Below the pieces are notes generated by a model that searched no databases, was not told the origin of the DNA, and was given only the letters and a program-made list of their open reading frames with translations. Both the position numbers and the translations under genes were made by a program. A stretch of 64,000 bases of DNA. Source: Stichopus chloronotus. Its lineage: Eukaryota; Echinodermata; Holothuroidea; Aspidochirotida; Stichopodidae. Shown one piece after another: positions 37,886 through 52,800 of the stretch (position 1 is its first letter; the number at the start of each line of letters is the position of its first letter). Location: the NCBI GenBank assembly GCA_021234535.1, contig CM037830.1:9117252-9181251 (forward strand), in the 5' to 3' direction.

Positions 37886-40800
37886 GTAAGCATACCGATC
37901 GAACAGCCGTGTTGTGTGACTACCCGTTTACTAACTTATGGCCTAACGTTAGGCCTAATGTTAAAGTTCAATGAATGTTGCATGTCTTTTGAGTTTCATT
38001 TCAACTTTACAACGCTGCCAAAGCACGAGGTACCAGTGGTGTAGCCTTCCCTAGGCCTAACGCCTCAAACCAAGGCCCTCGGGTGACGTTAGTTGTTTAA
38101 TGTCCACAAGGCCTAGGCCTACTTGTTAGTGTTAATAGTAGTTAGTGTCACTGTCAGTGTGTTACTTGTTTGCCAGCCTAGTCATGCTGAAGTAGTAACT
38201 TCAAGTTCAACTCAAGTAAACAGTTTCACTATATTGACATAGCAACTATTAAAACACAAAATGAACCTTTAGCTTGGGTCGTAATTTACTAGTCGTAGGC
38301 TAAATAACTAGGTGAGTGAGCTGAGACTTTTCCTTGTGTGACCACACTAAGCTAGCCCAGGCACTGTAGTCAATGTCATACACTATTTCATTGATTACAA
38401 TGTCTGACTGACTGCTGGGCAATTCCTAGACTCAGGTGTACATTTCAGACACTTTGTTCAACCATATCTCAATGGTCATAAATAGGAGATAACTTTTGAT
38501 TTGGGTTTTGTGGAACATCTGACTTAAACTGTTACTTCATGGTATATCTGCCCTTTTCTCACAAAATAAACCACAAAATTATATCTAGAAACCTCTCTGT
38601 GACACACTTCCAGCTCAAAATGTTTCTTTTCTTCAGATCTAAGGTTTTTCTTTTAAATTTTCTGTGATTTGAATTGGTGCACTAACCAGAAGTAAGTACA
38701 GGTGTGATAAAGAAGACTCTTTACTGTTTATCAGCAACAAGCAGTTGAAGGGTGTCACAGGTCTACCTCTCATATATTTAAAAAATTATCTTATGAATGG
38801 CATTCTATTATTTCAATGGATTACGTTCAAGGCTGAAGACAGTAATTAGGGGACTAGCTACATTCACTAGCTGCAGGAACGAACTTACCACCACGTGTTT
38901 TGTATAGGACATTTTCATGGGTGACAAGGTGATTAGGTGGTAAAAATCAGTTTATTCCCTGCTTTTACACACTTGAAAGGGGGCAGATTACAATGGTTAA
39001 ATGGCTATAAATGTTTAAGTGACAGAAAATTGAAAATTTCTGAGTAAGTCTATGCAGGAAATCCGTATCAACGTTTAGCAGAATTGAGCTCCATTTCAAC
39101 CGCCGACCATTCACAGTACTGGAGCTTGCAGTACAAGAGGGAATTTTTTGTGGGAGTGCTGGTACTTTTGAATACTTCACAGTAACTGGGAAAGTTCTTG
39201 GTATGGGTACCGTCTCCAATATCAACAAAAATCTGTTGTTTTTTTTTTAGTGTAGTGTAAATACTTACATACCAACATCAAATGGAACCAAAAATAAATT
39301 CCAGATCCATCATGAAAATTTTCATTTCAGTATCTCACACAAAAAAAAGCAATGCTCAAGCCTCAATGCCTCTGAAAGTAAATGATCGTGGTTAACCTGG
39401 TACGCAGTGGTGCTTACTGTCTTATGGCTAATAAAGTACCGTAGCTATTTTCCATTAGGTTGGACAAGCCATGCAGGCTAGGCCTACACATATTGCCTAT
39501 TTTGCTAACTCTAACTTAATGTAAATGAAGAATAAAGCATCCATGTGCCATACAAAACAAAAGTGAACTAAAGAAGAACAACTCAGCTATGTAGAGGTGG
39601 AAACTGAAAGACATTTAGGTATAATTCCATCGATGACTTTTTTTTTGTATACCTCCTCGAGACTTATCTTTCTATATTTCTTTAGCCTCCAGCAGGTCTG
39701 TGAAGTTGATGTCAAAGGTTCAATCCCATTTGGCAATGTCTTTTCCATGTGTTTTTTTTATTTCTTTTTTCTCTTTTCTTGGATGTATTGGTTTGAAAAC
39801 CTTTGCTCAAGTTCCTACGTAGCTGCAAACCCATCCCTATTTTGCTGAAATTAATTATTTTATATAACTGAGTCTGTATCAATTAATAAGGATAATGGAG
39901 CAACACAAAAAAACAACAACAACAAAGGTAAACTGGTTTTTGCTGTAGCCGCCCTTCCTCTGACTACGTGTTGCCGTTGGGGATACATTTATTGATACAG
40001 TGTTTACTATCATACAGGCTATAGATGCTCAAGCATGCCTAACTTTATGGTCACATTTTTGTGAAGAAGAAACTGAAAAATGAAAAAGTTGATGTTAGCT
40101 CACATGCTTATGATGTTCTCTGTTTTAATTGCTTTCTAGTTCGTTACCAGGCGGACAACCTGAACAAAATGAAGAATTTGTGCAGCAAAATGATTGGAGA
40201 AAAGATGAGGGTATGATATATACTGTAATCTTTATCTCTTTGGACACCATAAATGATGAATGGAGGGGCAGGCCAACAAGGAGAAGTTACAGTGCAGTGT
40301 GTACTTCATACTGTACAAATTGTGGGTGGGAAAATGGCAGGAAGTTAGGAGGGGAAAAATACTTTTCATTGACTGACTGCATCAGCTTTATGAGAAAAAC
40401 AGATCAGTGAAATTAATTTGTCCAAGCATAACACCCAGTGCTATTGGCTGGGTATGGTGAATACATGTTTCAGATTTTACATGCATTGCACAAGTAGCAC
40501 AGAGCTCTCTGTTGAAAAGAAGGTACCTTCTAGAGGCCATGCGTGCCCAAATTTGAACCTTTTTCCACATGCATGTGTATAGTTTAGCTTATGAGTTTTG
40601 CAACACAAACTGAAGCATGAACCTGCACACCAGTGAAAATTTTGACCGACTTCTATTTTGCATTGAGGTCAGTTCAAAATGGTGAAGATGCAACTTAACC
40701 CACAACAGAGATGCAGGGTAACTTGCCAGCTCTCAGCTACAGTATGCTTGGGATGATGACATTTGACTGTAATCGATTAAGATTATTATTACTTCAGATT

Positions 40801-43800
40801 TTATGATAATGATTATGATTACAGCCAAAATTAAAGTACTCAATTACAATTATATTACAATGTAATCATGATTTCAGTCGTGGTTACATTGTTTTCTTAC
40901 ATCTTTATATCTTTAAACTTCTGCAAAGAGAAGACATGTACAGTATACAACAACTCTGGGATACAGGCCTATCTCAGTCTTCTTCTAATTTGTGATAGGT
41001 CAACACCATTATGATTTAGCAGAGGTACATTAAAGCAGTGCTATCCTACAGTAGTGCCAACCACACACTTGTACACATTTTTTATTGAATTACCTAAGGA
41101 GGTGTAATAATCAAGTCATTCATACTCTGATTTGAATCTATGCATAACTGTTAAACATACAGTATATTGATGATGGAAAGAGAAAAACAAAAGCTTTTAA
41201 TCAAATTTGGTCAGGTTATGTCATCACAATTTCAGAATGACAGCTTACTGATTAATTTTTCTGAACATTCATATTACAACTTAGTAAAGTGGGGTTAAAA
41301 ACCAGGGGCTGGTTGAGGTAAGGAAGAACCACCAAAAAAGACCAGTTTTTATTTACCCCAAAGTGGTTATTATTTACCTTAGCCATACTAGAGGATTATT
41401 TATGTGAGTATAATATGGGTGTTTGCCATTTGGACTTGTTGCTTGGAGTACGTTTTTCGTTCCTGATAGATAGGGGTAAGCTCAACCCAGAATAGACATA
41501 TTGAGTGAATTGTGTAACTACAGTATGGGCTAATATAATGACATTATTAGGGTGTCTTCTCTTTCCCCTTGACAGCTGCAGCTGAAATGCCCGGCATAAA
41601 TACAAAGTGAAGAAAATGGAGTATATACTACAGTAGTACTGTTTTACCCAAAGCATTGGCAGAGATAGAGAACGGCTCTGACTGTTCAGTGTTCAGACTA
41701 CTTTACAATGTCACATACTCTCACATGAACACAACTATAGTTGTCATCTATCACCTTGTCCTACAGTATTACTGAAAACCTTGCTAGCCATGTAACGGTA
41801 CTGTACAGCAGTATATTTTTTTTGTATTTTTGTAATCTTTGACAGCTATTGTTTTACTAAATTTGCTTTTAATGTACAGTAAAGTCAATCAGTTGTGTAG
41901 AGTGGCTGAATAGTTAAAATGTGCAAGCTTGTATCAACACAGAACCAATTCTGCCTATGTGGAGATCTTCAATCTCTTGTATTACTGAGGCTGCTGGAGC
42001 ATCCCACAAAGCAGGAGACTACAGTTAACTGAAGCCACTCCAGCAGAAGCAACAAGCACTGAAAAATACTGCTTATTCTTCTTTTGCACCTCTTTTATAA
42101 ATTTATCTTCGAATGTAATCATAATTAAACCATGATTACAATTACTTTCCAATTACTTTTTCAATTTTTGCAAAAGTAATCAATTACGATTACTATGAAA
42201 TCTATACTCGATATGTACAGGTAATGGATTACAATTACTGATTACGATTTCCCTAAGCCTGGCTGTAATGAGCACTACTGTGCTGTGAATGCAGGTGCAA
42301 GCCAGCAGAATCTAGTAACTGGTGCACATTAACATTTTCACCAAGTCATACCATCATTCAGATACTGCACATTTTTTCATTCAAAAAATACTTCCAATAC
42401 ATACAGTATATCTCTACAGTATGTTAAAGGACTGTTAGAATATCCTGCAATGTGACCTTTTCTAACAAAAGTTGTAGAAGCATTGTTTCATTGCAAGATC
42501 AAAATTATTACTGTACCTGTATTTAATTTAGAGGAGTGTTTGACAAACCCAACCAATTGCCAGACCAGACATAAACCAGACATACATGGGAGATGGTGAT
42601 GGGATAAACAGATAAATTGAGCTTTATTGTGTACTGATATGTTCACATTGCCGTAAGTTATTTTTACTGCTCAGTGTTTGTGGAATGAATGTTGTCCATA
42701 TAAATTTGCTATTGTACCATATCTTGCATTGTTTTCTAAATTGTAAAGTAACAAATAAAGGAAATGAAAGATTAGTTTGTTAAATTAGTTATTATAAAGA
42801 CTTTAAAAAAGGCAAAAACATTTGGCAGTCTTTATTCTTACAGTATGTTTGTGCTTTTGCTGGTATTTTCTTTTTTGTCTTTTTGTCGTTGTTTGTTTTT
42901 AGAAAAAGGATCCAGTCGGGGATGAAACAGAAGCTGTACCAGAGAGTATCACAGCAAAGCTAGATGAAGTAACTGATGAGGATTTAAGGGTAAATTAAAT
43001 CTTTCTTCGTGTTTTCTACAGGGACTGGTCTCCTCAATCCGTACAAAGTGTCTTTTCTAATATTCAGTTGATGGCTCACTGTGTATGTTCTTGAATGAAA
43101 CAAAATGGAATCCATGGGGAAGACATTTGCTGAACATTGTCAATGCCAGTATCCCTCCTTCTTGAGGAATTTCATTTCCGTGAAGGAGTTTCGTGTTTCA
43201 CTACATCACCATTTGTTGTCGCTCCAACAAATAAGTCCACCAAGAAGGAAACAAAAAAGACTTAATCAGTGATCGCTCAAGGGTTTGAACAAACAATCCC
43301 CAAGTCCTCCTTTTTGTGTCTCTGTTCTTAACTTCTAATGAAGACCTCAACACTGTTAAATCTGCGCTTAGAATTGGTCAAATTAGATGAATGCCAAAAT
43401 GTTAATGATATACACAGAAGGGGTCAAAGTAAATGTTTCTGTACTACCAAAACTTGTTGGATTACTAAAACATTGGATTGCTAGCATAGTTGGGGATAAA
43501 GACAAATGGTGATTGTACTGTTCATCACACTTTTTCTGTATACGATGTAACAAAGCTTCATGGCTCATATGTAACCAGGAATCTGACAGTGAAAATCAAC
43601 TGTAGAGTGCCCAAAGTTTCTGCAAACATCCTTCATTACACTCGCTACAGTATGCTGAACCCCCCCCCCTCCCCACATATCTAGTTTCCTTCACACCGCA
43701 TCCTATACAGAGTTATCATTTTACAGCCAGCCCTTGCTGTAGGTTTTTTGCCTCAGAGTGAAGCCTATAGATATACTTATAGCTAATCCTGTACAACTTG

Positions 43801-46800
43801 TCCTTCTTGTGAATATTTGGTGGGTGGGACTTGAAGGGAAAGAGGGACAATATTACAGTCATTCAATTAGGCATGTGCTCCTTCCCTCTTCTTTATCAGG
43901 CCCTTACGGTCAATCAGATCAAGAAGGTTCGCGTCTGCATCGATCAAGAAATGGCCAAATGTGATGAGCAGCGTCTGGAATGTGAGAAAACTCGAAAAGA
44001 CAGTCTCTGGGAGATCGGCAATCTACTTCATCCCAGCTGTGTTATCAGTAATGATGAGGTAACAGATTTATCACAAACATTTTTTTTCCCAGGGAATGCT
44101 TGATTGTACACAGAGGTCTCGACACTAAAATGTTAACAGGAGAACTTGCTATTGGAACAGTTGTGCAGCTTATCTCAGTATTTCGATTTAAAAATCATTT
44201 CAGGTTATTCGAGGAATTTTATACATAAATTTTGCAGCTATGACTGTGACATAGTGACAACAAACACAGAGAAAACATTTTGTGCAGTAGCAGGCAAGAT
44301 GCTAAATAGTTTTGCAATTAGAGAGTTGTTGTTAATGGGATAATATCTTCTTGCCATCTGCGTCAGGACAGATCCATGTCCATTTGGAAAATAGTATCAA
44401 GCATTAGCATCTTTTCTCTGAGGCTGTTGGAGTTTAAGTTTAGTTGTAATGCTGTTCTTTCATGAAAATTCTCTAATGTGGTTTTGGCATGTGTGTTATC
44501 TCTTGTTATCTGGGCATCTCTGGGTGGAAACTGAGGATGAAAGGGATTTGTCTAGAGCCATAATGTCATGCCAACTGCTGCACTATCAGTCAACCATTTC
44601 TGTCCCAATTTCAGGAGGAAAACGGCATCGAGAGGATGCACGGAGACTGCTCTACCAGGAAGAAATACTCACACGTGGATCTGATCCATATGATAGATGG
44701 CATGGACGGAGAGAGGGGGGCAGTGGTCTCTGGCAGCAGGGGTTACTTCCTTAAGGTACCATAACACAAAGATGTAAAAAGCCAATACAAAGTCATGTTT
44801 GTAGTTAATGCATCAAAAGAGACCCGCCCTCAGATTCCTTAACGATGTGACCTCAGAATAATTGGGTATGTGTAACTTTGGATTGATGAGGAAGTCAGTG
44901 TGGTGGTGGTGAGTGGCAGAGAAAGTCAGGTGATCAAGGTTGATATGAATGAATGTTAAAAAGAGAAACATGTTCCCCCTTTTTAATTCATCTCAGTTTA
45001 GTCAATTTAAGAGGCCCCATTTGACCTTCATGTCTTTTTTCTTGTCTTCTCTTCCTGGGCTTGCTTTCTGGTAGGGACCAGCATTGTTTCTTTCCTTTGC
45101 AGTCCAGCAGCATGCCCTGAGGATGCTCCACAGTAAAGGGTTCACCCCTCTCTACACACCATTCTTCATGCGCAAAGAGGTGATGCAGGAAGTGGCTCAG
45201 CTCAGTCAGTTTGATGAAGAACTCTACAAGGTAAGTACTTTATGACGGGGATAGGAAGAGGAATCGGACCCACCTTTGACCTTTCTTATCAACAAAATAG
45301 GTAGAGTGGATTTACACATATGCTGCAGGACTGGACTGGTCTCTTTGGTTTCATAATGAAGCTTGAAGAATCCACTAAGTAATTCAGAAACCTGTCAAAA
45401 TTGCAGTGGGTGCCTTCATACTGATACCTTAGTTAGCTACTTGGACAAACATCTTTGTATTCTCTTTTCACTACCTGACACTCAAGCTAAGGCAAGAAGG
45501 ACTGCAAGCTTGAAGCCCCAAATAAAAAGCAGGGGATTAGTAACAGACAGGTCAGTGTCTCAATAATAGCAACATTGTACTCCACTTGACCAAATTCAGA
45601 CCAATTGAAAACAATTCATTGATTGCTCTGATTTGCAAGTTAAACATTCTCACTTTCAGAAAGCTTGTTTCTGTTTACCTTGGACTTACTGTCAATACTA
45701 AATTTTACAATATTAGTGTATCAATTGGCTATGACCATCCTTTCAAGCTCTGCCAGTCAGTGTTCATTGGTACAATATATTGTATAAAATGGCACCAAGT
45801 ATTTCCTCTAGCGTGAATATTAAGCGCTTGTCATAACAACATGTAAAGTGCAAGGGAAGGCTAGTCCTTAAAGTACAGAACAGCAACTCAGAGATTCTTA
45901 CCTAGGCAGGAGAATCATAAGGCTTAGTGTCCTTTCCTGAATAATGATTAATCACTTCTTTCCATGATGTAACTTTTGACCCATCTTTATTAAAAAGCAT
46001 TTTATAGTGTCCCTCGAATTGGCAGAACTACTTAATTCTTTTTAACTAGTGTTAACTTTAGGAAAACATTTTCTTTTTTTGATGGTAATCTTAAGCTATG
46101 TAATTATATGTGGTTAGATAAGTGTGTGTGCTTTTGAAGCCTTGTATGTAATTACAATATCTCAAAAACAAGAACATTGGACTTACAAAATACTTTGTAT
46201 GTATGTGTAAACATTTGGAGTACATGAAGTGTGTTGTTTTTGGTGGAGATGAAAACTCATGTGTGGTCATCAGAGGTCAAAATATGGAAACATATTGAAC
46301 AAAATATCTCAGCACTGCCAACTCGGAGTATTCTCTTATTAGCTCATACAAGCATGCTGGTGTGAACTTATGCGATCACACAGTGTCACTCTATCCTATC
46401 TATCTGTCTGTCTGTCCACAATTGTTCAAAATGCTTCTTCTCTCACATACTTTCATGGATTTGTTTGAAACTTACACACAATGATCCCTGGGTGGTGGGC
46501 CTTTGGGCTGTTCAGGAATTTTGGGCCTAAGGTTCCATGTGGGCCCTGTGGTCCATTTGATGAATTTTTTCAAAATGCTTCTCCTACAGATTCCCTTGTA
46601 CATTGTTGATGTTTTGTCATAATGATACTCCATTAGTGGCGCTTTTAGGGTGTCCAAGGTCCCATGTGGGTGCTTTGACCCATTTCATGAAATTCTGCAA
46701 AATGCTTCTCCTTCTACAAATTCTCTTGTACAATGGAGATGGCTCGTCATAATGATACTCCATTAGTGGCGCCATCAGGGTGTTCAGAAATTTGGGGTCC

Positions 46801-49800
46801 CAGACCCCATATGGGCCCTTTGGCCCATTTTATGAAATCCTGCAAAGTGCTTCTTCTTCTACAGATTCTTTTGTACAGTGTTGATGGTTTGCTATAATGG
46901 TACTCCAGTAGTGGTACCTTCAGGGTGTCCAGAAATTTTGGGTCCCAGGTCGTATGTGGACCCTTTGGCCCATTTTACGAAGTTCTGCAAAATGCTTCTT
47001 TTACTACATGCTTTCATGGATTTGTATGAAGCTTAAACACAATCTTCCTTCCATGGTGAACCATATGGGGTTTTTAGGAAGTTTGTGTCCAAGGTCCCAT
47101 GTGGGTCCTTTGGCCTATTTTGTGAAATTCCACAAATGCTTTTCCTCCTACAGATTCTCTTGTACAGTGGTGATGGTTTGTCATAATGATACTTCATTTG
47201 TGGTGCCTTTGAGGTGTGCAGGAATGTTGGGTCCAAGATCCCATGTAGGCCTTTTGGCCCATTTTATGAAATTCTGCAAAATGCTCCTACAGATTCTGTT
47301 GTACAATGTTGATTGATGGTTTGCCACAATGACACTCCATTAGTGATGCCCTCAGGGTGTTCAGGAATTTGAGATGTAAGGTCCCATCTGGGCCCTTTGG
47401 CTCATTTTATGAAATTCCACAAAATGACTCTCCTGCTACAGATTCTCTTGTACAATGTTGATGGTTTGTCATAATGATACTCTGTCATTGGTAACTACAT
47501 GGTTTTAGGGATTTTGGGTGTTCAAGAATTTCACATAACCCTAAAGACACTTGTTTGAAGGTATGAGCTTTTGCACCATTGGTGCTCTAGTTTGTATGTA
47601 AATGAACCCCATTGGATACAGTACCGGACCCTGCTTTTGGGTGCGGTGTACCAGGTATTTGAGGTCAGCAAAGGTCAGATTGTGGTAATCTTTTCTCACA
47701 CATCCCAAGAATGCAATCGTGGACTGATCTCTGTATGTCAATCACATGGGGTGAAAGGTCCTTGGTACTTTTGGTGGCAGTCAGTGATCAAGTGACGTTA
47801 GCAGAGGTCAAACTGTAAATATTTTGCAAACACATCTCTAGAATGCAAGCATGGGCTGACCTCATACATGGTATAATAATCAACCACAATGAGTACAAGA
47901 ACCCTTTTGTTTTTTGGTCATAGGTCATACAGTATATGAAACTACTGGGTACTCCCTTTATTGTTCTTCTCTATAATGTTACAGTGATGACTGTATACCC
48001 ACTTCAGTTTTCCTCAAATGGCATGAGATGTATCCTCTATCAATCAGTGGATACTAATTCTTTTTCATCGTGACTGCAAACTCTTCAAAAAGAGTGACTT
48101 TGGCTGGAGGATGCTTGTCAGGGATAATTTTGTCACTATTGATATTCACGAGAATGATGTCAAGCAGTGTAGAATAATTTGACGTCAGAAGTCATTCAAA
48201 CATCACATCAGTTACATTTACATAGTCACAGAATACTTTTATGTGTAAAAAAGTTGCCCAAAATTAGGACAAATGAAAGGAAGCGATTTTAAAACAGTCT
48301 TCATTTTTCTGTTTTTCAAGGTTGTAGGAAAAGGCAGTGAGCGAGATGATGACACTACTTATGAAGAGAAGTACCTAATAGCAACCTCGGAGCAACCCAT
48401 TGCAGCCTTCCACAGAGACGAGTGGATACCAACCAGCGAGCTGCCAAAGAAGTATGCAGGGCTCTCGACTTGCTTCAGACAGGAGGTGGGCTCACACGGA
48501 AGGGACACAAGGGGTATATTCAGAGTTCATCAGTTTGAGAAGGTTAGTGTCTTGATCTTGTCTGCTGTTATGTAAACCATAGTGTGTCGTGTAGTCTTAT
48601 TGGTTTGGCAGCTGCTGATGTATCTGAGATCAAATTTCTTACAGCTGATGAGCAAATGGAAAATAAAATTAGGGAGAGGCTACATATGTTGACATGACAA
48701 GTCAGTGTTGATATGTTGTTTATCTTATAGTTATTATATCCCGAATTTAAGCAAGATGTTGATGTGGTGGGGGGGGGGGACTGTTGGTTGTGTTGTTTGA
48801 CATTAATTTGCTTTCACACTACGGAGGGTCTAATGGGTAGGTGTTGTCAGTGAAAGTTTATGACTTGCTGGCAGAATTTATGGGCTTTCCAGCTTCTCTG
48901 CTGACTATTAATTCTACAATGTGTGCATCATACATTGCCCAGTATCAAATTTTCTAGTTTCCTGAGCAGCTTTCCACATTCTGCGAGAGCTAACAATGAT
49001 TGCTTCTTTGTTCTACTGTGTGGTGCAAGGAGTCCACACATTCTGCACACAAGATAACACCATGCTGTCTTTGAAGATTTTAAACATTCATAAGATGCCT
49101 AGTATATTTTGTTGTCGGGTAAATTACAGGTTTTAAGTCGGTTTCCTGTATATGCAAACCTAAACAATACTTTCCTATTAGAGCCTACATCACCATCTTC
49201 TTTGTTGTACAGTAATATTCTTACCATGTTGTTAAATTCAGCAACCCAACTACTGTACCATGTAGTCAAATTCAGAACCTCCAACTTCTATATTTTATTG
49301 TTAAATCCAGTACTCCAACTGTATATTTAGGCTCCTTTACAACTATTAGCATTCATGTGCAGCGTTTCCACTAGGAAAATTCCGTTGGGTCGAAATAATA
49401 AACTGTGAGTGAAATTGACTCACCGTAAATTTCAGCAGCATATAGGGATGCATTGTGCACATGAACATTAGTCTGTCACATTGCCAAATCATTGCATCAA
49501 AATCACGTCATAGCATCCTAGTAGAAACCTTGGGTATGTGGCATTTCCAAGATTGCAGGTTTTAAGTTGGTTTCCTGTGTATTAAAGTCCCAAAGAAATT
49601 TGGTATTAAGTCTCCATCTGTCTAAATGGGTAAAGGGTTTGTCAGGAGTTTTCCATCTCTTTCTTTGTGATAGTCATCCTGCCATGTCGGCTATATCTTT
49701 AGGCTTCTTTGCAACAAACACTTTGTGTGTGCCCTTTTTTTATTTGTATTTTTGGTCTCTTGCGTCAGCAAAGGAACCTACGCAGTCAAGTTGATGTGAG

Positions 49801-52800
49801 TGTGTGTTTGTGACACTTGCTTGGGTACCAATAAGGGAAAGCTGGATGAGAGTCAAACTTGGCATGTAGATCTGCTGGATTGAGAATTTGTGCCCTATCA
49901 TTTTTGGTGGATGTCAAAGGTTATGTGGTCCACTGGGGGCAAATTTCTGAAAATATTTTTAAATCAGTATCTCAAGGTAGAAAATTTGGAGAGATTTTAT
50001 GTGTTTCGTGGATGCATTATAGTGAGAAGATAAATTTGATACGTTTTAGTGGCGGTCAAGCTAAAGGCAAAGATACTAGGGAAAATTTTAGGCCTAAATA
50101 GTGATATTATGGCACTTTTAGGCTACCATACCACTGTTGCCTATTGCTACATTATGTAGTATCATCAGGAGAACTTTGATTTCACTTTCACCTTGTCATG
50201 TATTGACCTTTTCTGTTTACAATTGCTATGAATTGCTCTCTTTCTAAAAGAGTGTTCAATGCATTTTCTTGAAACTTGGGGACAATGATACTTGGGTTAT
50301 GAGCTCTTTGCGAATGCACAAAGTGTGGGTGTGAGAGGTCACATGTGGGCCATGGGTGGCCCAAATGGTCCAATGTTTTAAAGTACACCAATTGACTCAC
50401 CTCAGATTTTATAATGAAGTTTAGGCTGTATCACTTTGCTACTATGGTTGTGGCACCTTAGGGGTGTTCAGTATTTTGTTGTCCAAGATCTAAAAGGACA
50501 ATATGGACCTTTTTATGAAAACGCAAAATGCAAACTTCTACAGATTGTGGCACTAAGTTAAAGTTGTGTCACATAGCAACTATTGTAATGGTACATTCAG
50601 GTTGTTCAGAAGTATTGGGTCCAAAGTCTGAAATTGGCCATGTTACAGTGTGACATTGTGCAAAATGCTTCTCCTACAGATTGTAAGGTACAAGTTAAGG
50701 TTGTGTCACATATTAGTTCTTTCCAGATGTTTGGTATGTTTGGGTCCAAGGGCCCATGGTACTAAGTTGACATTGTGTTGCATTACTAATATGATAGTGG
50801 TTCCATTAGTGTATTAGAAATTTATTGGTGGGAGGTCACTGTTACCATTTTATGAAATAATGCAAAATACTTCTTCTCTTATACCCTGTAGATTGTATGT
50901 AACACCATTGATGGTTGGTTATATTAGTTCTATGGAAGTGGTTCCATCTGGATGTTTTAGAGATTTTATGTTACAAAAGTGGAAGGTCTGTTACGTTAGC
51001 ACTAGGGTAACTTTGGGATGTTAGAAATGGGCCTTATGGGCTTTTGTACAAAATAATGCAAAATGCTTTCAAGAGTTACTTTACCTTACATCTGCACAAG
51101 AACCACAATACCCTTGGGCTCTTGTCGTATTTACATTTCCTCAGTAGTATACCAATTGAGTCAATGAAATGCATTTACAAAGACAGTGTTGGAGGTCTGA
51201 AAAAGTGATAGCTTGTACAAACAGGCTCAACCCCACCGTTAATATAAAAAAAAAGAGCAAGAAAGGTAAGAATGTTAACGTTAAGGATTATAAGTTAAAC
51301 CACAACTTTGCTAATCTTTAGCATTTGTTTTCTTCCAGGTTGAACAGTTCTGCATAACATCACCTGAGGACAACAAATCTTGGGAAATGTTTGATGAAAT
51401 GATTCAGAATGCAGAGGAATTCACACAGTCATTGGGAATTCCCTACCAAATTGTTAACATTGTTTCAGGTTCGTCACTGCAATAACTGTACATCGCCTCT
51501 TTATCTGCAAGGATGATTCTTCGTATATTGAAATGCAATAGTGCTTCAGAGACTTTGAAAGAACTGCACATTCATCCCTGTAAAGTCAGTCTGTGCTCAG
51601 TACGAGACTATTCGTCTTGTGTTTAAGTGTGTACACAATTTGGCATGGAGCTAGATATCCGAGTCACTCTAAATTGAAACTTGAAATTGTTGTATCAGAA
51701 TTTCAAATTGCAACCTTTTTAATGTTTCTTCCTCTAGCTGCAAGTCTTTTAGGCTTCACTCAGTTAATGATGCTGACCATAGAGGTATAGAGCATCCCTC
51801 CCTTTTTTACTAGCCATCTTGAGAGAATATTGGAATGGAGGCCTTGAAAACTGACCTATTTATGCCAGGGGCAGTGATTGTTTCTTTTTCACTTCATTGT
51901 GTGCATAACGTGTCGGTTTACCTTTGTCTATCAAACCTGGAACATATGTTGTGCTGGCAATCATCTGGTCATCTATCTTTGTTCTTCTTCAGTGTTTTAG
52001 GGAAGAGAAACTAGGGGAAAATATAACCTTTCACAAAATCTAAAAGAGAACTACGCATTTATCTTCCAGATATTTGAATATGAAAATTCTGTCAATGTTT
52101 GTTGGCCCTACAAAGTTAAGACTCTCCAAGAAAACCTAGATGTCAGTCACTGTTACGTGAAATCAGACAGACCAAAGGGAATTGACATGAATATTCATTT
52201 TTGCAAAAATGCTTAAAAAAAAGTGCTTAAACAGTGTAGTGGCTCCTTGTAGTGACTGTAACATTTTTGACTTTCAGTGGCAAGATGTGATAAATGTTTA
52301 ACTCATATTGCAGCTTTAGATCTGAATAACATTATTTAGTTCAGCACACTAGTTTGGTGCATGGTAGTCAACAGGTGCCTTAAAATCAGAAGAAGTTACT
52401 TCCATTGAATTTTTCACTGGTATCAGCAACATTTGTATGCAAGTATTTTTTTATGGTTTTTGGTGTCTTTGTTGTGAATTTGTGCAATTTCTGATTAAAG
52501 GAAGGTCACAAAAGGGCCATTCCACGGCAAGTGGTCCTGACATGGTAAAATTAGAACTTAATTGAAATCTTCCAATTTTGTCTTGAGAAGCTAGCCTATA
52601 TATCTAACCTTCATTTTATGTTGCTGTTTTGTGGTCATGGGAATTTTTTCAATGTAATGTGACGGCATGAATTTGCCTTGATTATGAAACAATGTGATGA
52701 ATCACAGCCAGACAAAATGAGGGATAGAAGACAATTTAGGAATGGAATAAATGCATACTTCCTGGCCATACAGCTGTGAAGGCTGTCTGTTAGCAGATTC

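Noticed and set aside
43831..43899. N-terminal extension of the frame containing SARS1 exon 4.
   Set aside because: It precedes a good acceptor (ctttatcag) and lacks homology, so it is intron read-through.
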